Part shown: piece by piece, positions 41,293 through 51,800 of the stretch | How the letters are laid out: every line of letters begins with the position of its first letter | Numbering within the stretch: position 1 is the first letter of the stretch | Assembly: GCF_000143415.4 (NCBI RefSeq) | Contig: NW_003314379.1 | Location: 406,018-470,017 of the forward strand | DNA length: 64,000 bases | Source of the DNA: Selaginella moellendorffii | Taxonomy: Eukaryota; Streptophyta; Lycopodiopsida; Selaginellales; Selaginellaceae | Direction: 5' to 3' | Notes under the pieces: generated by a model | The model's database searches: none | What the model saw: only the letters and a program-made list of their open reading frames with translations | Told to the model about the DNA's origin: nothing | Position numbers and translations under genes: made by a program

Positions 41293-42741
41293 ATGATGGA
41301 GGAAGAGGGCTACAGGTCGCAAATGACAACGGGCAGCTTGATTCCGCTGCTGCAGAAGGCCCTTTTGCAACACCAAGTAAGAATTGAACCACTTCCAGTT
41401 GCGGCTCCTGTTTTGCAGCTGGACGATCCTGCGCTGAGTTACCTTTCCAAGATGCTTTTAGGCGGGGATAGTGATAGTGACGAGCAGGAGGTTGCAACCC
41501 CGCAGCAGAACAGATACCAGGCTTACATGGACGACCTGAATTCCATCATAAGAGGTTGCGTCCAGTCTCCGGACAGTGATCAAGAACAGGTCGACCAGGA
41601 AGTATTTAGCTTGCTCAGAGAGTGCGCAAGAGCAGTAGCAGCCAGGAACTCGGCACAGGTTTACAATCTCATCGGATTGATCAAGAACTCAGTGACATCC
41701 GAAAACAGCCACTTAGAAAGGACCGCATTGTTCTTCGTCAACGCACTGGTAGCAAGGCTTAAAGGGTGTGGTTCACAGCTCTACTCGGCTCTGTCCAGAG
41801 AGGTTTCTCAGAAGCGCTACGTGGGGCTTTTGTGCATGAACCTCCCGTGGTTCAGCGCCACCGAGGTGATCTCGAATCACATAATTCTCGAGGCGTGCAA
41901 GGGAGCCAAGCGGATTCATATTGTGGACTACGGGATACTGTATGGCAGCCAGTGGCCGTGGCTTATCCGAGCTTTATCTCAGCGACCCGAGGGAGCTCCA
42001 CTGCTGAGGATGACAGGAATCGACTCGTCTGGGATGATAGATGGTGCACAGATTGGGAAGCATTTACTCGAGTTCGCAGAATTGTGTGGGATTCCGTTTG
42101 AGTTTAACTACATCACTGCAGACTCTTGGGAGCTCGCACAGCCGCAGTGCAACAGCTTGAACGAGTTTGTGGTCATCAACACAAACAGGAGACTGCGATT
42201 CTTGAGGGACGACTCCACCGCAGCAAACAATCCAAGGAAGGTGTTCTTCGATCGCATGCTCAAGCTCCAGCCGGCATTGTTGATCCAGTCTCTGCAAAGC
42301 GCCGACCCCAACGTCTCATCCCCGTTCTTCGTCCAGCGCTTTGAGGCGACACTTGCGTACTATGCCAACATTCTAAACGGTTTTGGAGAGGTTCTTAAGG
42401 ATCATCCGCAAGAGCTTGGCTTCGCAAGAAAGTTTGTGGAGAGGAGCATCATGAATGTGGTGGCCTGTGAAGGGGTGGATCGAGTGGAACGGCCGGGGCC
42501 ATACTACTACTGGGATTCGACGGCAAAGAAAGCTGGATTCGAGCAGCTGCCTCTGAGCGACCAAGTTATCGAGACAGCCAGGCTGATCTGGAGAGGCGAG
42601 AAGTTTAGCTTGTACAGGGATGGGCACTGGTTGCTACTGGCATGGAAGGACGCCCTGGCGTTTGGGATTTGTGCATGGAAACCTGGCGTGAAGCCGAGAA
42701 ATTCGTACAGCGCCAAGAGTTCAAAAAGATACCACTTCTAA
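41293..42741 (+). CDS. GRAS-family transcriptional regulator
   Basis: Intact single-exon gene of 482 residues with the ordered GRAS landmarks: first leucine-rich region (about 100-170), VHIID block as IHIVDYG (208-214) preceded by ACKGAKR, second leucine-rich region (about 255-275), PFYRE block (about 315-365, RKVFFDRMLKLQPALL and FFVQRFEATLAYYANIL), RVERPGPYYYW (397-407) and SAW block ending WKDALAFGICAWKP (451-464). GRAS proteins are plant nuclear regulators of development and hormone or stress responses. The look of the VHIID and PFYRE blocks recalls the LISCL/SCL9-14 group, but subgroup is inference. ATG at 41293 is followed at once by a second ATG. AATAAA at 42879-42884 may signal polyadenylation. 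The N-terminal extension is short (about 95 residues). Confidence 0.92.
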   Translation: MMEEEGYRSQMTTGSLIPLLQKALLQHQVRIEPLPVAAPVLQLDDPALSYLSKMLLGGDSDSDEQEVATPQQNRYQAYMDDLNSIIRGCVQSPDSDQEQVDQEVFSLLRECARAVAARNSAQVYNLIGLIKNSVTSENSHLERTALFFVNALVARLKGCGSQLYSALSREVSQKRYVGLLCMNLPWFSATEVISNHIILEACKGAKRIHIVDYGILYGSQWPWLIRALSQRPEGAPLLRMTGIDSSGMIDGAQIGKHLLEFAELCGIPFEFNYITADSWELAQPQCNSLNEFVVINTNRRLRFLRDDSTAANNPRKVFFDRMLKLQPALLIQSLQSADPNVSSPFFVQRFEATLAYYANILNGFGEVLKDHPQELGFARKFVERSIMNVVACEGVDRVERPGPYYYWDSTAKKAGFEQLPLSDQVIETARLIWRGEKFSLYRDGHWLLLAWKDALAFGICAWKPGVKPRNSYSAKSSKRYHF

Positions 42742-42894
42742 AAGCTCTTGCACTCGTGCGTGTTGACTAAGAAGTGGCTGAAATTTGACTAGCAGCCAGC
42801 ACTCTCTTCTCCCTATCATCTCTTACTTATCTTCTTTCCAGAGTGGTTTAGGCCTAGTAATCTTCTGTTGTTGCTGTCAATAAAGACACATTCT

Positions 42895-43209
42895 TCAGTT
42901 CCATATCCTGCCTGCATTGTGAAAGGAACAAATCATGCTTGCCTGTTGGTTCAAACTCCCTCCATTGTTGTCATAAAGGTTGGCCCAGTCAAAGTCAATG
43001 AACCTAACATTGTTGTCATGCATGTTGCTATGCACGTCATATGTAGCCTGCTTGTCTTGCCAACTTTCACCCCGTGAGCAGCCTTCAGACACGCCACCCT
43101 CTGACCCCAGAGTGTTTCCACATCCCTAAGGCCATAAAGAAGCTCCCAGCCTGTCTTACTATCCAGGTACTCCATTTCCACCTCCAGCCAGGTTGTGGGG
43201 TGTGTAGCT
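42895..43209 (-). pseudogene. 3' part of a kinase-like pseudogene, split by transposon copy 2
   Basis: Minus-strand pieces in two frames: VEMEYLDSKTGWELL, DVETLWGQRVACLKAAHGVKVG, then NMHDNNVRFIDFDWANLYDNNGG. H-x-(N/D)-x-x-x-x-N followed by (I/V)-D-F-D-W-A resembles the catalytic loop and DFG-equivalent of atypical protein-kinase-like families. The 5' part is at 55052-55427. At least one frameshift separates the pieces, so this was broken also apart from the insertion. Confidence 0.6.
43203..43209. repeat. Left target-site duplication of copy 2
   Basis: TGTAGCT here and at 55052-55058. G runs at the border allow a reading of 7 to 9 bp. Confidence 0.85.
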
Positions 43210-43752
43210 GGGGCGTGGACCATACTTGAGCTCACGAGTTGAAGAGTTGAGCTCACGAGTTGAGCTCAATTTTCAATTGTAATTTAGTACAAACATTATA
43301 AATTTTAAAATTTTAAGGTTATGGCGAACCTAATAATTTAATAACTCTCTATATATTATATAGATAAAAATGTTCTAAATAACACATTTTGTTCTAATAA
43401 TTTAAATATTTACTACATGCAATGATAGGGACATTTGTTAGAACATAAAATAAAATGTTTGAAAAAAGAGTATTCTTGTCACTTCTTTAAATTTGTACTC
43501 TATGCTTTCTGGCTAGTAAATGTTAGGTTTGTCAGAATTAAAAAATTATTAAATTTGAAATAAGATTCTATGTGAAGCCATATAACCGTTTGAAAGGAAA
43601 AAAAATAACCGTTGATGTAAGCTTATTGCATATAAAAGAAAGACTTGGTTCTTTGTAGAATACATTCTTGAGGGGTTTGTTGTAGCATACTGTCTAGAAT
43701 TTATAGATCTTCATTCACACTCTCATTCGAAAAAAGGGAAATACACCCACAA

Positions 43753-44205
43753 ATGTCTATGGGTTCTAGTGTTGGTAATTTTAACTCTCACAATCTTTCT
43801 TCCCAGGGCTCAAGGGCTAGGAGATGCAATAACTATCCCATTGCACAACATAACCAAATCACACAAGAGAATGAAAGAGAGGATAGTGAGGATAGTGATC
43901 ATGAGTTGGAGATAAATGCAATGACAGAGGGTGCAACAAATTGGGTGAAAAAGAATGCCCTCTTACTTGTTTTAGAAAAGTGCAGTTCTGCCACTTTCAA
44001 GAAGTGCCCCATATGTTTTCTAGCGTCTGGTGGAAACAATGGCAATGATCAGTATGATGGTATATATGCTCTTGCGACACACTGCAACATCACGCACCCG
44101 AAAGACTACCATGAAATATTTTTTGAGATGGTAAAGACAGAAATGGAGACACACGAGTACTATGGGCAGTATTGCGAGAAGAACACTCGGAAGCATATAA
44201 AATGA
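43753..44205 (+). CDS. CPIC zinc-finger protein at the left end (copy 2)
   Basis: A 150-residue frame starting MSMGSSVGNF. Low-complexity N-terminus, acidic stretch ENEREDSEDSDHELE, then KCPICFLASGG ... ALATHCNITHPKDY, a CxxC and HxxxH pattern like a C2H2 or BED-type finger, followed by FFEMVKTEMETHEYYGQY. It lies about 540 bp inside the left terminus, points inward, and converges with the transposase gene (stop codons about 90 bp apart). Its partner near the right end (53196-53741) has the same layout, which suggests an old duplication and a paired role at the two ends. No function is established. Confidence 0.7.
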   Translation: MSMGSSVGNFNSHNLSSQGSRARRCNNYPIAQHNQITQENEREDSEDSDHELEINAMTEGATNWVKKNALLLVLEKCSSATFKKCPICFLASGGNNGNDQYDGIYALATHCNITHPKDYHEIFFEMVKTEMETHEYYGQYCEKNTRKHIK

Positions 44206-44296
44206 AAAGTGAAATGAAAAAGCACATTTGTATTAATTATATAAAGTATAATAAGTTTTATTGATAGAGAATAAACATCGATAATGTTGGAGAAAT

Positions 44297-47200
44297 CTAA
44301 TTAGCTCCAAAAGTTTTCTGCAACTCAGCAATAGTAAGGCTTGCTTGGTGTATATGAATATCCACTTTAGGATCCTGGTGCAAGATGTTGATGAAGATGT
44401 AGTACATATGCTTGCAAGGAGCATATGCCTTCCTATGTTCCTCGCGCTTCGTAAAGTCTGGACATGTGCAAGAAGGAAAGTTGTGAATGGCAATTGTGTA
44501 CTCTCCACCTTCTGTTTTGACTATGTACTCCTTTGCAAGCGCAGTGATGTACTTCGTAGAGAGAATCTCACACTCAAGTGTTTGAGCCAAGTTTATTTTA
44601 CCTTGCTTCTGCTTGGAGACGGTACCAATAAATTTAACTGCTTTACCTTTTCGTGCTGGCCTCCTGTGCATCTCTGTAGGAATAGTCCTGCTCCTGTCAC
44701 TCATGTCTCCAACTCTCCTCTCAAGATTAAAACCAGATTTCTCAAGGTTTTCAATCTCATCCGATGTGAGCGCGACCCCATTAACAACTGGCCATTCTTT
44801 AGGTACTGCATCAGGTTTAGTCACTATAGTGTCTTCAAGCCGCTTCGTATGGTTGGCGTCGGTGTTGCAACAATATAGCCAGCACCATCTTGAAAATCCT
44901 GCTTGCTTTCGTTCCCCATAGAAACATGGGGCTGGAACAGAAGCAGATTTTTCACCACGAATCCAGGCCCAACACTTGCCCCTCGGAAGCATCCCCACAC
45001 ACCTTACATTTGATTTTGCTGGCACACGTCGGATTGCCCATTGCTTCGGCTCCACGCTACGGTAAGCAATTTCAACCTGTTGCGATGCACTCTCTTCATC
45101 AGCCACTTGAGGTGGCTCAGTCCGAGAGCGGTGTCTTGGAGCAGAATGGTACTCGACATCAGGCCTGTGGGAGCTTTTTGCTCCAAGGTCCGTACCAACA
45201 TCGTCCCCAGCAAAGGTAAAACGACGCTTTGAGTGAATAGTCTTCATATCACCAATAGAAGCTCGGGGAGTGTACTCCATAGATGTGCCACGGACCACTT
45301 CCTCAACTGCAGTTGCCACTGTTCGGGCGGGTGGAGTTAATTTTCTCTTCATCCTATCATGTAACATCTCAACAGAAGGCTCTGTTCCCATATATCTTCC
45401 TTCCTCGAATGCCAGTGCTTTTGAAGATTGCTCTATAGCACGTATCAAATCTGATAGATAGGCTTCGTATAGACTCATCTTCCCTTTCCCTGCCTCAGAG
45501 GAACGCCAACTCCAATGCTTACTTTCGGAGAGATTCACAGTTGGGGTGTATGCGATGTCCTCAAGTGGTTGATCCTAATGAAAAAGGCAATATTAAAAGG
45601 TAATAAAAGGAGAAGAAAAAATATAAACCAACCTGAAAAGAGTGATGTCCCCATTGGAACATCCTAACTTCCCACCATCCTAACCATGACTCAAGTTGTG
45701 GTAGGCAACTTACGTCTGTATGGCCATCTTCACGCCACCACATTCGGATCTCGTTTGCTTTTGCCTCATGCTCTTCTTCAGAAGGTGCAACCTGCCATTG
45801 TTTGCACAACTCCTTAAATATTGATTGAAACTCTGGCTTGATAAGGTGGCAGTGCTGGTTTAGGCTTTGAGCCCAATGGAACTCACAAGTCCTCTCACGA
45901 CCTTCCAATGGTTGACCATTCCCAAAAACTGCTCGGATACCATTCCAGTTTGCACCAGCCCCATCTGCCATGAAACCACGAAAGTTTGCAGGCTTACCAG
46001 TCCGCTTTAGGACAATATCAGAGAGGGACTTCCAAAATATTTCCTGTGCTGTCTAGTCTTGTACTTTAAACTTTGCTGTCGCAATTGTTAAGTTACAACG
46101 TAGCCTATGAAAACATAAATATTATAACAATTTCAATATAATGAGAATAAAAATTACCTTGGATCATACACATGAGCTCCCATGGTTGTCCAACCGGATA
46201 CACGCTCCATATGGTCAAAATGTACCCATGCATTTGCAAGGTCACTGGACCCAAACATGTCCATTCGGGAGACAAGATCTACGCCAGAGGCAGGGCCCAT
46301 GGTAGACATTTTGAAGACGAAGGGGCACTCTTGCTCATTCATAACTTGGTCTGGAAACAAACTTCCGTGGATGAACTCGTATGGACAGGTCCGTTTCAAT
46401 TCAAGGATGGAGTCAATTTTTGATTGCAACTTCCCCTCTCGAGATTCACACATCCAAGATTTTATCCTAAACAATATAATGTAAGAAAAAATTATTATTA
46501 TAACGTATGAAAAATAACGGATGTACCTCCTTAGGCTAGTAGCAGGTTGTACTCCTCGTAGTGAGTCCCGCAAGCTAGCCTCGTTTAGTTGAGTCTTTTG
46601 GCAACCTGGATTGAGTAAGGTATTTGCGATAAAATCCTTGAGGACAGTCTTCTGAACATGCTTCGGAGTTGCAGATGAGTTTCTCATAGTCTCTTCCTGT
46701 ACAGCATCTTTGAAACGGTTGAGAGAACTCCTTTGTATCCCTTCCTGCATTGGATGCATATGTGTGCCAACATGCACTGCAGCTCTTCCAGCCACTCCAT
46801 CCCGTGGAAGAAAGTAGTACATCTTGGCCTCGCAGATAGCACGACATAGAGGAGCATTTTTGCAGAATCGACATTTGAATCCAACAGCAATGGTATCACA
46901 GGCTGGAGGATTGACTGCAGACCCTTCGAAAAATATAGAGTTTCTAGAGCGGTCTCGATTGCATGCTTCATCCACACAATCTAAATGCCCGCCACAATGA
47001 ACTATAGACACTGTGCCTTCAAAATGTTGGAAGTGTGTGGTCTTGATCTTGCACCAATTGTGGACATCCTGCTTGGTTTCCATCCCCTTCCGTTTGGAAC
47101 CTGTGCTGCTGACAAGAGGTGGTAGCTCGAAGAAAATGCTGCCGTTGTAGGAGGATGGAAGCTCACCCACAAGCCTATACAAAAACAAGTGCACGTCGAT

Positions 47201-47635
47201 TGAGAGGCATGAAAACTGGAAAGCATTGTTAACGACTTTGAATATTGCTGAAGTTGGAGCTGGAGCTGGTGAATTTGGCGCCGACACTAGCATGACATCT
47301 TCACTTGAACTAGAAGAGGACGAGAGGATAACGACTGACTCTTGCTTCACATTCACTTTCGCTGGAGCGCATTTTGGCATTTTGACTGGAGATCCAAACA
47401 CTCGAATCTCCTTCGACTTGGAATTTTGTAAATCCCATTGTTGTCCACCCTCGCCCACACCAGAAAGAAGAAACTCCGAGTATGCAACTATACCGATGTC
47501 GTTGCGGATCACAGCCTCTAAAGAAATAGAGCCAAGACGAAGATCAAAATGCCGACATAAAAAACTTTCAGAAACAATACTCTGAGAGAATGAAAGAGGT
47601 GGGTGATCTCGAAAATGAAGAAGAAACCTCTCCAT
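44297..47635 (-). pseudogene. SWIM-type DDE transposase of copy 2, one in-frame stop
   Basis: Four exons: 47635-46527, 46466-46158, 46104-45633 and 45574-44297, all GT-AG, total 1055 codons plus stop. Order: N-terminal region with a Ser-rich acidic patch; a WRKY/GCM-like zinc motif (KCRFCKNAPLCRAIC then GTHMHP); the DDE region with HVYDPR, FMADGAGANWNG and the CxxH motif CEFHWAQSLNQH, typical of MULE and KDZ-type transposases; a basic linker; and a C-terminal SWIM finger CTCPDFTKREEH ... APCKHMYY. It would bind the ends and cut and join the element. The single defect is TAG at 46053-46055, where copy 1 has Gln. The ATG at 47635 is the first in frame; the frame is open a little further without an ATG. 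Confidence 0.85.
46053..46055 (-). other. In-frame TAG in the copy 2 transposase
   Basis: It falls in KVQD-stop-TAQEIFW; copy 1 has CAA at that codon but TAG three codons later. The two copies therefore complement each other at this point and were disabled independently. Confidence 0.85.
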
Positions 47636-48530
47636 CCTTCTCAATAAGTTTTGGAGTTCTCTCTCTTTATGCTACTTGTAAAAATCTATAGTGAAACATA
47701 ATTGAAATTTAAATAGAGTAATAAGAAGACAACGTACAAAATGAATTTAAATTCTATAGCAAATTTAACATGTGTAAGTGTGACAGTATTAATATTACTG
47801 TCATCTATTATGATGTCTGATGCATGTATACACATAGATCCAAGGAAAGATTTTCAGCACGTGAAGTTTGATAGTTAATAATGATACCAATAATGACATT
47901 CTGCTATAACGTGTCAAACCAAGAGATCCAATCTAACTATCAACACGTGTGATATGTCAAGTTGTCAAATTTTAAGTGGTAGATGATAATAGATCTTGTC
48001 AAATCTTATTCTTCAATAACAGATTTGATTCGTAGTACAACTCAAGTTTTATCCATAATTGTGAACACTGCTCAATGACATTTAAAGCACGTGCCTATTG
48101 TTTAGGATCTAATACAGTACAAAATAAATTTCTGGATGAGGATTCATCCATTCATAGATGGATATAGTACAACATATTTTAACGTGCCTTATTTATACTC
48201 TTTGAAGTTCTTGTAACGATTCCAAAATATGTACAAAATAGTGATGAGAATGCATCCTTTCTAGATAATTTGTAAAATATAATATCATATCTCTAATAAC
48301 AGAAATGTTGATAGGTGCTAGTTATACCATCATTAAAATATACAAAATAAAGAAGCATAATTTACATATAATAATAATGATAAGATAAAATAAGATCAAA
48401 GATATTGTGATGGTTGAGATTTAGGTTATTCGGAATGAACGGCCAGGATTAGAGATTGGTTAGGGTTAGGGCAGCCGTCAGGATTAGGGTTAGGGTAGCT
48501 GCCAAGATTAGGTTACTGTTCGCATTGTGG
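47636..48530. other. Divergent promoter region of copy 2
   Basis: A/T-rich spacer between the transposase and ParB-methyltransferase starts, closely matching 29226-30131 of copy 1 in reverse. The right edge holds GGTTAGGGTTAGGG-type text (48455-48500). No reading frame is seen. Confidence 0.6.
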
Positions 48531-48534
48531 GTAG

Positions 48535-48778
48535 AGCGCGCGAGAGATCAAGAGATTGAGCACGAAGGAGATCGAGGGATTGAGCGCGAAGGAGATTGAG
48601 CGACTGAGCGTGCAAGAGATCGAGAGATTGAGCGTGCAAGAGATCGAGAGATTGAGCGCGCGAGTGGGAGAGTTTGAGCGCGCGAGCAGGAGAGATTGAG
48701 CGCGCGAGCAGGAGAGATTGAGTGCGTGAGCGGGAGAGATTGAGTGCGCGAGCGGGAGAGATTGAGCGCACAAGAAAT
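48535..48778. repeat. Minisatellite in the leader of the ParB-methyltransferase gene (copy 2)
   Basis: About eleven units of 20-24 bp based on GCGCGAGCGGGAGAGATTGA and GCGAGAGATCGAGAGATTGA, ending about 30 bp before the ATG at 48810. Confidence 0.85.
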
Positions 48779-48809
48779 CTAGCACGATCAAGAAATCGAG
48801 GGAGGAAAG

Positions 48810-51800
48810 ATGCCGCCAAGGGTGAGTTTCGATTTGATTGCTTCCACTTCCATTTTTTGAGTCCATTGCTTCCATTCCATTTCTTCCCTTTTTTTTTCTT
48901 GATTGCTTCTTTGCTGGCCGAGGTCGAGCTCGGGCGGGCCATCTCGGGGAGTTTTGCTTGCCAAGGGGCTGAGGTTATTCAAATAACCTCGGCCCCTCGG
49001 CGAGCAAAACTGCCCGAGGTCGAGCTCGGGCAGGCCACNNNNNNNNNNNNNNNNNNNNNNNNNNNNNNNNNNNNNNNNNNNNNNNNNNNNNNNNNNNNNN
49101 NNNNNNNNNNNNNNNNNNNNNNNNNNNNNNNNNNNNNNNNNNNNCAAAGTGCCCGAGGTGGAGTCTAGGCCCACTTGATTTTTTTTTTCTCTTTGACTGT
49201 TTGAATTTCTCATTATCTTTATTTAGTTTGACTAACAAAACTTTTTCTCTTGCAGAAAAGGAAAATTGTAACACAGAAAAAGGTTGTTGGAGCCAAGAAG
49301 ACACGAGAAGTTCAATTTGGCACTGACGACGACATCACAATCGACATGTCCATTGGCACAACAGAGACACATTTAAATAGAGATTCACCACCTCCACCAC
49401 CATCACCTCCACCATCACCACCTCTACCACCGCCATCGCCACCTCCACCACCTCCATCACCACCTCCACCACCTCCATCGCCACCGCCACCACCACCATT
49501 GCCACCACCACTACCACTATTGCCTCTGCCCCCACCGCCACCGCCACCACCACCATTGCCACCACCACTGCCACTATTGCCTTTGCCCCCGCCACCACCG
49601 CCACCACCACCAACGCAAATCCCTGAAGTTGGGCAATCTAGTGGTGTTCACGATAGGGAACCTGAGGAACAACCTGGAGCTGAAAGAGTTGCAGACCTTC
49701 CTGACAACGTGGTGGACAAGCGCTTCCAAGAGACTGTTATGCGGACAAGGGAAAAAGCAGTTCACCAAACACTTGAGGCGCTCAAGTGGCCAGGCCCTTG
49801 TGACTTGATCAGAGAAATCCCCCTTTGCCGTTTGCAGCAGACGAACCTTGTCCGCACAGCATCCAAGTATGTCAACCCGGATATATACAGCTTGTTCAAA
49901 CAGAATGGCCTTGCAACAAATATCGGTATGTTTTTAGTCTCTTTTTGCAAGCCAGGAACAATGGAGATCATTACTGTCACACCCGAGATTGTGAATAGCT
50001 GGGATCCTATTTGGAGGAGGAAGTCCCTAGAATTTGATGACATGCTTATCAGACATCCTGAGACTCGACAACTTGCGGGGACAATGTTCCAAATTATTGA
50101 CGGTAACCACCGATATGGAGCTTGGATGAAGTGTATCGACGATCATTTTTGCGATGATCCTGTCTACCATATCAACGTTCCAGTCGGCCATGTTTACGCG
50201 AGGGGACCTTTGGATGTCAACAGACTTATCTTGGCTTGCCAAAAGATAAATGCGTAAGTTTTATAATTTTACCTCTAACTCCACTTTAACTTGTTTTGTT
50301 GTGTTTAAATGTAGGCTTGGGCAGTTCGCTGTTCAAAAACAAAATCTTGTCCATGACATCGAGCAACTTCGCTTTTTGGCAGACTTGAGTGAGGATGACA
50401 TCCGCCAACATTATGGTGATGATCTCGCAACACTTGTTCGGCACTCACGCACTCGAAATGACGGTACAACTTGGTTCAACAACCCAATCAGTTTTATGCT
50501 CGCTGTGTGGTGTAAGGTATGTCTTTCCCTTTTATTTTATAAAAGCCTCTTTTAATTTTTTGGGTTTTTAGCCTTTGGTGAAGGTCAAGCAGGATGCTTA
50601 CGAACTTGCATATCCGGAGAAGAGTCGGGAAGAGCTCTCAGCTGAGTTTGTACAAATTGAGCACAAAATTCAGCATGCAAAGTCCTCAAAGTTGAAGAAA
50701 CTAGTATGCATTGCAGACAATCGCAGGCCGAAGGAGTGGCTAGAGACTATAGCCGAAATTTCTTCTCATGAATGTAAGTTTTTTATCACACTTCATTTTT
50801 CTTAATTATGCATATGTTACTTTTGCAGTGAACAAAACTCCAGATGACATGATTTACAATATCGCAAAATCGAAGCTTCCATATAAGCAACAGATAGAGA
50901 CTCTGGAGTTCCTCAATGTCTGCTTGATGAACAGAGAGAAAGGACTGCCAGAACTATTTGAGAACATGATGAGAAGGGCTGTCTACATCACGCAAACTAT
51001 AAGTGAAGGTGAGAAGTTCTTGGCACTACACATTGGTGACGATCCAGATGGCACATTCATGTCTTTCGACACCTACATCAACACGTCATTGGAAGGGATC
51101 GAAGAGGGGTGGCTGCCAGAGAAGTCTACAAGCACAACAACTTATGATTGCCAACATGGTCAACCTTATTTCATGCGACGTGCAGCTTATAGGTATAATA
51201 TGATTTCTAAGACTGTTTTTTAATATATATTGTTTACAGGTATCTTCGATATAGAGGCATGCCATTTGAGGCACCAGTTTGCACTCGACTTGTTGCAAAG
51301 GGTGTAAGAGATGGAGGAATGTATCCAACAATGTTTGCGAGAGTTCCAAAGGCACGGAAGATAGAATGCCCTTGGGAGTTGGAGCTCCTAGGGAAGGAGA
51401 CCTCTACACTAGATCGCGAGGAAATTATCAATGCTAGCAACGATGGCAATGCAAGTGACGATGGAGACGAGGATGAGGAAGCTCCAGATCAAGTTCATGT
51501 TCCACCACCAGACAGTCAGGAACAGGCTCCAATTCAACCATCAAACAACCAAGATCCGGATCAGGTTTTACCAGTAAATAACGATGATCAAGTGGTTCAC
51601 AGAATATCACGTCGACCTCGAGGTAAGCAAAAGTGAATTTTACAAACTAAAGGTGGTAATACATGTTTTTTGCAGCAATGACTGTTGGTAGTAATTTCAT
51701 TCCAGCTCGACGAGATGCTCGTGAAGAGGAGTTGGAGGAACTCTCATCAACAACACGCCATATGACGGTATCATACTATTTATTACTTTTTTCATTCACT

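Noticed and set aside
44297-47635. Naming the copy 1/2 transposase firmly as KDZ or MULE
   Set aside because: CxxH, SWIM and 7-9 bp duplications fit more than one superfamily, and no phylogeny could be run.
48722-49304. Open frames running through the N block
   Set aside because: They exist only because undetermined bases cannot contain stops; the region is intron 1 with hairpins.
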